Shown: one piece after another, positions 1 to 5,647 of the stretch | Numbering within the stretch: position 1 is the first letter of the stretch | Layout of the letters: every line of letters begins with the position of its first letter | Assembly: GCA_020430005.1 (NCBI GenBank) | Contig: JAGQKQ010000042.1 | Location: 1-11,132 of the forward strand | Direction: 5' to 3' | DNA: 11,132 nt | DNA from: Candidatus Omnitrophota bacterium | GTDB taxonomy: Bacteria > Omnitrophota > Gorgyraeia > Zapsychrales > Zapsychraceae | The notes under the pieces: model-generated | The model's database searches: none | What the model was told of the DNA's origin: nothing | What the model saw: the letters and a program-made list of their open reading frames with translations, nothing else | Made by a program: the position numbers and the translations under genes

Positions 1-1
1 A

Positions 2-223
2 ATGGCTGTGATTTTCCAGAGTCTCGCGGTTCTTTTAGGTGCATTTTATGTCATTACATTAACGCAAGAGGTATTGGATAGAATGTATAGTCATCTTCAG
101 GATATCGTTACTCCTTTTCAAATGACGGTAGGCACGGCCCAAACTTTGGGATTTTTCGGACTTATTTTTGCTTTGGTGATTTTAATTTATGTCCTTCGTA
201 AGAAAGGCGTTTTTATCAATTAA
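2..223 (+). CDS. Small two-helix membrane protein of unknown function, possibly a 3' fragment
   Basis: The reading frame opens with ATG at the second base of the window and gives 73 residues. The true start may lie upstream, because no ribosome binding site can be seen. The product has a hydrophobic segment at about residues 2-22, a short polar stretch with VLDRMYSHLQD, and a second hydrophobic segment at about residues 46-65 followed by the positive tail RKKG. This fits a small inner-membrane protein with two transmembrane helices, or the last two helices of a larger one. I do not recognise the family and assign no function. The nearest downstream gene is more than 300 bases away, so it is probably not cotranscribed with it. 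Confidence 0.5.
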   Translation: MAVIFQSLAVLLGAFYVITLTQEVLDRMYSHLQDIVTPFQMTVGTAQTLGFFGLIFALVILIYVLRKKGVFIN

Positions 224-437
224 AAGAAATGCAAATTCTTTGATGTCCTGTGCTTTTAAAAATGATGGCCGGAAGCATGGATATAATCAAAACTCTTTCC
301 CTATACATTCCACCCAATCAATTCTTATCTTATATAACAATACATGCTACAACAAAATGTAAAATGGTCTTATAGAGTCAGTATATAGAAGACTTGTCCT
401 ATTTTATATTTCTAGGCAGAGGTTACAATAAAATCAT

Positions 438-476
438 TTCAGAAAATAAAAAGGTCAATAGTCTTATTTTTCTGAA
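438..476. repeat. AT-rich inverted repeat (hairpin with one bulge)
   Basis: The arm TTCAGAAAATAA (438-449) is complementary to TTATTTTTCTGAA (464-476) apart from one extra T, with a 14-nt loop between them. It could be a weak terminator for upstream transcription or a regulatory structure in front of the SBBP-repeat gene. The stem is poor in GC and no long T tract follows, so terminator function is uncertain. Confidence 0.4.
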
Positions 477-478
477 CT

Positions 479-502
479 AATATCCAATATCGTTCAGATA
501 TT
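479..502. promoter_or_regulatory. Operator-like repeat cluster upstream of the SBBP-repeat gene
   Basis: The hexamer AATATC occurs at 479-484 and again at 486-491, and its complement GATATT lies at 497-502 after a 5-nt spacer. This gives a perfect 6-bp inverted repeat plus a direct repeat, about 45 bases before the start codon. The position suits a regulator binding site, but in AT-rich DNA a chance origin cannot be excluded. Confidence 0.25.
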
Positions 503-545
503 TTACATAATTAAAGAATAACCAGACCATTTACTGGGAGGAATT

Positions 546-2672
546 ATGAAGAAAGTTTATTGTTTCGTCGTTTTTCTAAGTTTTTTTATATTGGTCGGCA
601 GTATGTGTTTATGTGAAGGAAGAACTATTCAAAGCAACACCAATCAGGATGCAAACGTATCGGTCCATCAGCAAAATAAAGAACTAAAATCTTCTTATTT
701 AAATATGCCATTACGGTTTGAGCAAAATGACGGTCAATTTTCCGATAATATTAAATATACTGTTCGGGGGTTAGGATATCAAGTGAGTCTGACGCCTCAT
801 GGAATGTATTTGGCATTGAGCAAAAAAGAATATATTAATATTGAATTCTTGGGAATAAATACATCCGCCGAAATATTGGGTGGGGAGGAATTGATCACAA
901 AGAGCAATTATTTTATTGGAAATAAGCCTGAAAACTGGCGCTCAAATATTAGAAATTATTCGAAAGTCGATTACCATAATATTTATAAGGATATTGATTT
1001 GAAGCTTTATGGCCGGGAAGGATTACTTGAATATGATTTTTGTGTTAAAGCAGGGGCTGATCCGAAACAAATCCGTTTGTCTATTTCAGGGGCTTTGAAA
1101 ACGGTTGTAACAGATGAAGGACATCTTTTGCTGGTCACTGAATCGGGAATTGTCCAAATGCAAGCGCCCTATATCTACCAGATGATCGATAATAAAAAGA
1201 AAGAAATAAAAGGAAATTTTAGTGTAAACAAAGATAATGAAGTTGTTTTTGAAGTGGCGGCTTACGATAAACAACAGGATTTGATTATTGATCCTATTTT
1301 GAACTATTCTTCCTATTTAGGCGGTAGTGGAGATGAATATATTTGGGGTGTTGAAGCCGGAAGAGATGGTAGCATTTATCTTTTTGGAGCGACGACTTCT
1401 ACAGATTTTCCTACAGGGGGAGGGAGTCCATATCAAAACTCTAATGCAGGTAACCAGGATATATTTGTAACAAAGCTTGATTCTTCAGGGGAAAATATCG
1501 TTTTCTCAACATATATAGGTGGTTCTGATAAAGATGCGGTTGCCGGTTTCTCTCTAGATAACTTGGATAATCCATACGTAGCTGGATATACAAAGTCCTC
1601 CGATTTTCCAACGTCAGGAGGGGCCTTTCAATCTAGTTTTGGAGGAGGAACTAATGATGGTTATATTCTAAAGATTTCTGCCCAAGGAGATGCGCTAGAT
1701 TATTCAACATATTTTGGCGGTAATCAGACAGACATTGTTAACTCTATTGCTATTGAGTATTCAACGGGCAATTTTGTGTTCGGAGGGACAACAGGATCGA
1801 CGAACTTGTCTACCACAACAAATGCTTACCAAACTAGCCAGGGAGGAGACTTAGACGGTTTTGTAGGTAAATTAAATGAGAGTGCAGGATTAATTTTCCT
1901 TACATATTTAGGTGGAAGTAGCGCGGATGAAATTGAGGGAATTGAATTAGATAATGCCGGGAGTGTTCTGGTTACCGGATATACCGAATCATCGGGATTT
2001 CCAACGGTTAATCCATATCAAGGGTCTCATGCCGGAGGACGTGATGTTATTATTGCCCAGCTGGATCATGTTGGCGAAAATCTACTTTATTCAACTTTTT
2101 TAGGTGGATCTTCGGATGATATAGGATATGAAATGGATATAGATCAATTTGGTAATGTCTTTGTTGGAGGGAAAACGGCATCCAGTAATTTTCCTACCCA
2201 GAATGCTTTTCAATCCACCTATGGTGGGAGTCAGGATGGTTTTGTTTTAAAGCTGAATCCATTAGAAAATACTCTTTATTATTCAACATATTTTGGTGGT
2301 TCTAATGGTGATATAGTTCATGATGTTGAGGTAGATTGTCAGGGAAATCTTTATACTGTTGGAAATAGTGGCTCCACGGACTTATTCACGATTTATGCCT
2401 TAAAAGCGGTAAACCCAAGTTCAACTGACGGGTTTATTGCAAAGTTTAATTCTGAAGGAGAAATTGATGAGTTTTCCACTTATATAGGTTCCGACTCTGA
2501 TGATGAAAATCTGTATGGTGTGGATGTAGACTGTTTCGGTAATATTTATGCTGTTGGAAACACGGCCGCTACAGATTTTCCGGTAGCAGATAATGCGCTA
2601 CAGGATACATTTGATGGAGGAAATACAGATGGTATTGTCGTAAAATTTAATCCATATGCGATAAGGTTTTAG
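546..2672 (+). CDS. Secreted DUF7948 / seven-blade SBBP-repeat beta-propeller protein
   Basis: The 708-residue product begins with a Sec-type signal peptide (MKKVYCFVVFLSFFILVGS, then CLCEG). No proper lipobox is present. Residues about 52-250 (starting near NMPLRFEQNDGQF) match the domain now called DUF7948, which usually precedes SBBP repeats. From residue about 253 to the end there are seven repeats of roughly 65 residues. Each opens with a [FY]-S-T-[YF]-[LIF]-G-G-S-x-x-D type motif and later has TDFPT and a DGF[VI]xKL strand. Seven repeats are what a closed seven-bladed propeller would need. Repeat 7 has a degenerate opening (IGSDSDD). There is no C-terminal sorting signal. The start is set by GGGAGGA at 536-542. 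The protein is probably exported and may bind a surface polymer or partner; its ligand is unknown. It is flanked by long gaps and a terminator, so it looks monocistronic. Confidence 0.88.
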   Translation: MKKVYCFVVFLSFFILVGSMCLCEGRTIQSNTNQDANVSVHQQNKELKSSYLNMPLRFEQNDGQFSDNIKYTVRGLGYQVSLTPHGMYLALSKKEYINIEFLGINTSAEILGGEELITKSNYFIGNKPENWRSNIRNYSKVDYHNIYKDIDLKLYGREGLLEYDFCVKAGADPKQIRLSISGALKTVVTDEGHLLLVTESGIVQMQAPYIYQMIDNKKKEIKGNFSVNKDNEVVFEVAAYDKQQDLIIDPILNYSSYLGGSGDEYIWGVEAGRDGSIYLFGATTSTDFPTGGGSPYQNSNAGNQDIFVTKLDSSGENIVFSTYIGGSDKDAVAGFSLDNLDNPYVAGYTKSSDFPTSGGAFQSSFGGGTNDGYILKISAQGDALDYSTYFGGNQTDIVNSIAIEYSTGNFVFGGTTGSTNLSTTTNAYQTSQGGDLDGFVGKLNESAGLIFLTYLGGSSADEIEGIELDNAGSVLVTGYTESSGFPTVNPYQGSHAGGRDVIIAQLDHVGENLLYSTFLGGSSDDIGYEMDIDQFGNVFVGGKTASSNFPTQNAFQSTYGGSQDGFVLKLNPLENTLYYSTYFGGSNGDIVHDVEVDCQGNLYTVGNSGSTDLFTIYALKAVNPSSTDGFIAKFNSEGEIDEFSTYIGSDSDDENLYGVDVDCFGNIYAVGNTAATDFPVADNALQDTFDGGNTDGIVVKFNPYAIRF

Positions 2673-2688
2673 AATGTAAATATTCCCG

Positions 2689-2733
2689 AAATAAATTGGC
2701 TTCTGAAGAGTTCCTTCGGGGGCCAATTTATTT
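2689..2733 (+). terminator. Strong hairpin terminator after the SBBP-repeat gene, probably bidirectional
   Basis: Bases 2689-2708 pair with 2714-2733 around a 5-nt loop (AGTTC), giving a continuous 20-bp stem with only three G-T wobbles. The outer 12 bp (AAATAAATTGGC with GCCAATTTATTT) are perfect. The 3' arm ends in an AATTTATTTA tract that can serve as the U-rich end, and the 5' arm is A-rich, so the hairpin could also stop transcription arriving from the other direction. It begins 16 bases after the stop codon. Confidence 0.85.
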
Positions 2734-2865
2734 ATCACATATTCATATTTGTCTCTTTTTTATATAAAGTCCTATTATTGTTGCCAAAAAAAATGAATTA
2801 ATCCTCCCATAAGTCCTCATTTTTTATATAATTAATGGTAAGACATCAACTTATAGAAAAATTCC

Positions 2866-2895
2866 TTGAAATACTATTCTCAACAAAAGTATTTA
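2866..2895 (+). promoter_or_regulatory. Possible sigma-70-type promoter of the signalling operon
   Basis: TTGAAA (2866-2871) and TATTTA (2890-2895) are separated by 18 bases and resemble -35 and -10 boxes. They lie directly before the first gene of the operon, whose TTG start is at 2914. If used, transcription would start near 2902 and leave a leader of only about a dozen bases, which fits the absence of a Shine-Dalgarno sequence there. The region is AT-rich, so chance matches are easy. Confidence 0.3.
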
Positions 2896-2913
2896 AACTA
2901 AAGCGGTTTATCA

Positions 2914-4266
2914 TTGGAATCGGTTTCTAAATCCCATAGCAAGACCACGCCAGAAGAAAAGCATATCCTGTTTATTCATGGGCCAGCCACGGCATGGATC
3001 GTTTTATTCTTTTCGATTATCTTTACAATTATTGCCTTTTTTCTTTCTAACCGTTTTGTCCACCAAAGAGCTTCTGATCATTTTCAGTACAGGGTCGAAG
3101 AAATTGCCTCCGCTATAGAAGACCGTCTTGAGCTTTATGAACAGGTCTTGCGCGGCGGGGTGGGATTGTTTAATGCCTCCGGAGAAGTCAGCCGAGAGGA
3201 ATGGCGAAAGTATGTCGACACGCTGGATATTAACAAACACTGGCCGGGAATACAGGGGGTCGGTTTTAGTGTTGTTGTTAAACCGGAAGATATGGAGCGG
3301 CATATTGCGCAAATACGTTCAGAAGGTTTTCCGGAATATACTATTTCTCCTTCGGGTGAACGGGAACTTTATACAACGATCATTTATTTAGAACCATTTG
3401 ACTGGCGTAATCAACGGGCGTTTGGTTATGACATGTGGTCTAATGATATCCGCCGTCAGGCGATGATCCGGGCCAGAGATACGGGAGAGCCTAGCCGTTC
3501 GGGAAGGATTACGCTTGTTCAGGAAACGAATGAAGATGTTCAGCCGGGATTTTTGATTTATTTACCCGTCTATGCCAAAGGGGCTTCGCTTGTTTCCGTG
3601 ACAGATCGACGTAAAGCCTTTTTGGGGTGGGTTTACAGTCCTTTCCGCGCGAACGATTTTATGAAAGGGATCTTGGGTTCGGAAGACCCCGGTATCCATT
3701 TCTCGGTTTATGACGGAGAAGATGTTGCTGAGGGGCAAAGAGTCTATTCTACCAAGGGGACGCCGTATAATGCAAAGAGCTCTCATTTTGAAAAGGAAAT
3801 TGTCATCCATTTGCAGGGACGCCCTTGGGCCATTCATTTTTACTCATCCGAAAATTTTCTTAAAGAGAAAGCGACGATTCTGACCAAGTTGGTTGCCGTT
3901 GGCGGTATTATTGTTGATATCCTGTTATTTTATGTTATTTATGCAATATATTTTGTGCAGCGGCGTGCTGTAGGGATTGCAAAGAATATGACGAAGAAAT
4001 TTGAAGATCAGGCCAAAGAATTGGAACATGCGAAAGATGGTCTGGAAACGAAGGTGCGAGAGAGAACTTCCGAATTGGAAAGAGCGCGTGATCATCTGGA
4101 AAAAGAAATTATGCGCAGAACCGGAGAGTTGGAGCAGGGTATGGAAGAGTTGAAAAAAGCGAATAAGATTATGATTGGACGAGAGAAGCGGATGGTTGAA
4201 TTGAAACAAATGATCAATGATTTATCGGAAGAATTGGGCCGCGAAAAACCTTTTACACTTCAGTAA
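2914..4266 (+). CDS. CHASE-domain membrane receptor without a kinase domain
   Basis: This 450-residue product has a first membrane helix at about residues 24-45, a periplasmic CHASE sensor domain at about 55-312 and a second helix at about 323-347. A cytoplasmic coiled coil follows at about 355-447. CHASE signatures visible are HWPGIQGVGF, YLEPFDWRNQRAFGYDM and the later GFLIYLPVY. CHASE domains sense small extracellular ligands in many receptors. Here no HisKA, ATPase, GGDEF or methyl-acceptor domain follows; the protein ends after a helix with REKRMVELK, ELG and a final PF. The next gene's product ends almost identically. The start is TTG: the frame has a stop at 2899, no ATG lies in a suitable place, and there is no clear ribosome binding site. 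It is probably a co-receptor that works through a partner kinase, most simply the one encoded two genes downstream. Confidence 0.85.
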   Translation: MESVSKSHSKTTPEEKHILFIHGPATAWIVLFFSIIFTIIAFFLSNRFVHQRASDHFQYRVEEIASAIEDRLELYEQVLRGGVGLFNASGEVSREEWRKYVDTLDINKHWPGIQGVGFSVVVKPEDMERHIAQIRSEGFPEYTISPSGERELYTTIIYLEPFDWRNQRAFGYDMWSNDIRRQAMIRARDTGEPSRSGRITLVQETNEDVQPGFLIYLPVYAKGASLVSVTDRRKAFLGWVYSPFRANDFMKGILGSEDPGIHFSVYDGEDVAEGQRVYSTKGTPYNAKSSHFEKEIVIHLQGRPWAIHFYSSENFLKEKATILTKLVAVGGIIVDILLFYVIYAIYFVQRRAVGIAKNMTKKFEDQAKELEHAKDGLETKVRERTSELERARDHLEKEIMRRTGELEQGMEELKKANKIMIGREKRMVELKQMINDLSEELGREKPFTLQ

Positions 4267-4269
4267 GGA
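4264..4269 (+). promoter_or_regulatory. Ribosome binding site overlapping the preceding stop codon
   Basis: TAAGGA at 4264-4269 contains the stop codon of the CHASE receptor gene and an AAGGA motif four bases before ATG 4274. It supports 4274 as the start of the dCache receptor over the earlier in-frame ATG at 4217, which lies inside the upstream gene with no such motif. The arrangement suggests translational coupling. Confidence 0.7.
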
Positions 4270-4273
4270 TGTT

Positions 4274-5647
4274 ATGAATTTAAGAAGAAAACTTATCTAT
4301 ATTATCCTTGGTCTTGTTATTCCGGCATTAGCTTTTTTCCTTTACGTTTCCAGCCACTATACGAGAGGCATTATTTTAGAAGACAAGATTAAATCAATTA
4401 ATGCTATCCTTGATCAGAATGTTAATAGCGCTTTGCAAGCGGTCCACGAATACAAATCAAGTGCAAGATTGACGGTACGTTACCCGCCTGTTCAGGGAAT
4501 TATCCGTGCCCGTAAAACCGGTATTGATCCATTGGACGGAAGCTCTCTTCAGGACTGGAAACGCCGTCTCCAAAGTCTTTTTTATTCCAAACTGGAAACA
4601 TTAGAGCCGGTCTATCAAATTCGTTATATCGACGCGATGGGAAAGGAACTGGTAAAAGTTGAACGATTGGGCGGGCATATCCGTGTGGTACCGGAAGAGG
4701 AGCTTCAGAATAAGTCGGACCGGTACTATTTTCAGAACACCGCAAAAATGCAGGATTCTCATCAAGTGTATGTCTCTCCGGTGGATTTGAATAAGGAAAA
4801 CGGACGGATACAAATTCCGTATAAACCGACAGTTCGTTTTTGTATTAAGGTTCTGGGGGAAGATGACGGTCGTTTTCAGGGAATCGTTGTTTTAAATGTA
4901 AATGCCGATGAGCTATTTAATTTGCTTAATGTTCCTATTTTTGGAGACGTTTTTATTGTGAATCAGGATGGAAATCTTTTATCTCACCCGGATCAATCCA
5001 AGTTATACGGGGCGCAATTAAGTCATGGCTATAACTATTTTAAAGAGCAGCCGGAATTGGTAAAAAATCTTAAGAAGAAAGATTTTATGAGCTTCTATGA
5101 TAAGGGAGAAAAGGAATATCGTGTTTGGAAGAAATTGTACTATCAAGACGGCAGCAAAGACCGTTATTGGGTTACGGTCCACCGGTTTAAGGAAAGTCAG
5201 CTTCTGGCGCTGTTTTATTCGTGGCACAGAACATTTCTGGCGAGCACTGCTGTAGGTATTGTCATCATTTGTTTTTTAGCCTGGTTTTTTGCCGATACCA
5301 TCATCGGACCGATTATCGAGATGAGCAGGGCGGCTTCTGAAGTGAAGATGGGGGTAGAGGGATTTGCTATTAGTAATAAATTAAAAGAGCGGAAGGATGA
5401 GATCGGGCAGCTTGCTCAGGCTGTTGAAGATATGAGTCGAGGTTTAGCTGAGGGAAATATGCGGCTTGATCGTACTGTTAAAGAAAAGAAAAAAAAAAAA
5501 AAAAAGCGTATGGAAGATCTGGAGAAGTTTAATCGGATTATGATTGACCGGGAAAAGCGGATGGTGGATCTTAAAAACACAATTAATGAATTATCGAAAG
5601 AACTCGGGCGTACCCCGCCCTTTGATGTTTTCAAGAAAGAAACTTAA
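4274..5647 (+). CDS. dCache-HAMP membrane receptor without a kinase domain, with an A17 tract
   Basis: From ATG 4274 the product has 457 residues. A membrane helix at about 6-25 is followed by a periplasmic double-Cache sensor at about 30-310. Its signatures are the YYFQNTAKMQ segment, YVSPVDLNKENGRIQIP, then a beta-rich FQGIVVLNVN and the second lobe FGDVFIVNQDGNLLSHPD. A second helix (about 320-342) leads into a HAMP domain (about 340-393, with the conserved Pro 345 and DEIGQLAQAVEDMS). The tail is a lysine run (405-411) and a helix at 418-450 with IMIDREKRMVDLK and ELGRTPPF, 23 of 33 residues identical to the end of the CHASE receptor. No kinase, cyclase or methyl-accepting domain is present. 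The lysine run is encoded largely by 17 consecutive A. The stop codon overlaps the next start (TAATG). It is likely a receptor that acts through a separate kinase. Confidence 0.85.
   Translation: MNLRRKLIYIILGLVIPALAFFLYVSSHYTRGIILEDKIKSINAILDQNVNSALQAVHEYKSSARLTVRYPPVQGIIRARKTGIDPLDGSSLQDWKRRLQSLFYSKLETLEPVYQIRYIDAMGKELVKVERLGGHIRVVPEEELQNKSDRYYFQNTAKMQDSHQVYVSPVDLNKENGRIQIPYKPTVRFCIKVLGEDDGRFQGIVVLNVNADELFNLLNVPIFGDVFIVNQDGNLLSHPDQSKLYGAQLSHGYNYFKEQPELVKNLKKKDFMSFYDKGEKEYRVWKKLYYQDGSKDRYWVTVHRFKESQLLALFYSWHRTFLASTAVGIVIICFLAWFFADTIIGPIIEMSRAASEVKMGVEGFAISNKLKERKDEIGQLAQAVEDMSRGLAEGNMRLDRTVKEKKKKKKKRMEDLEKFNRIMIDREKRMVDLKNTINELSKELGRTPPFDVFKKET
5489..5505 (+). repeat. Poly-A homopolymer (17 A) inside a coding sequence
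   Basis: Seventeen uninterrupted A lie in frame in the dCache-HAMP receptor gene and encode most of a seven-lysine run between the HAMP domain and the C-terminal helix. One extra A would lead to a stop nine codons after the tract (GTT TAA at the end). One A fewer would lead to TGA after twelve foreign codons. Either change removes the C-terminal module shared with the CHASE receptor but leaves the membrane sensor intact. Confidence 0.9.

Larger units (their letters stand above)
224..545. other. Non-coding AT-rich intergenic region
   Basis: This stretch has no convincing reading frame on either strand. It contains a bulged inverted repeat at 438-476 and a small operator-like inverted repeat at 479-502, both listed separately. 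The ribosome binding site GGGAGGA of the next gene lies at 536-542. No RNA gene is recognisable and I could not pick a convincing promoter pair, since AT-rich hexamers are abundant by chance. Confidence 0.6.

Noticed and set aside
223..241. Short inverted repeat AAAGAA / TTCTTT after the first gene
   Set aside because: Only 6 AT-rich base pairs and no T tract; too weak to call a terminator.
546..620. Possible lipoprotein signal around the Cys residues after the hydrophobic stretch
   Set aside because: The residues before each Cys (GSM-C and MCL-C) do not fit the usual lipobox pattern, so an ordinary signal peptide is more likely.
1086..1274. Minus-strand frame inside the SBBP-repeat gene
   Set aside because: It is a shadow of the DUF7948 coding region with no ribosome site and no recognisable domain.
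2756..2830. Direct repeat TTTTTTATATA (2756-2766 and 2820-2830) with nearby AAGTCCT words
   Set aside because: Low-complexity AT-rich sequence in an intergenic gap; the match is short and no further copies or flanking structure suggest a mobile element or array.
3128..3391. Overlapping + strand frame inside the CHASE receptor gene
   Set aside because: It overlaps the well-supported CHASE domain in another frame and shows no coherent protein features.
4217..4273. Upstream in-frame ATG giving a 19-residue longer dCache receptor
   Set aside because: It lies within the coding end of the CHASE receptor gene, has no ribosome binding site, and would put polar residues ahead of the membrane helix. 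ATG 4274 has AAGGA just before it.
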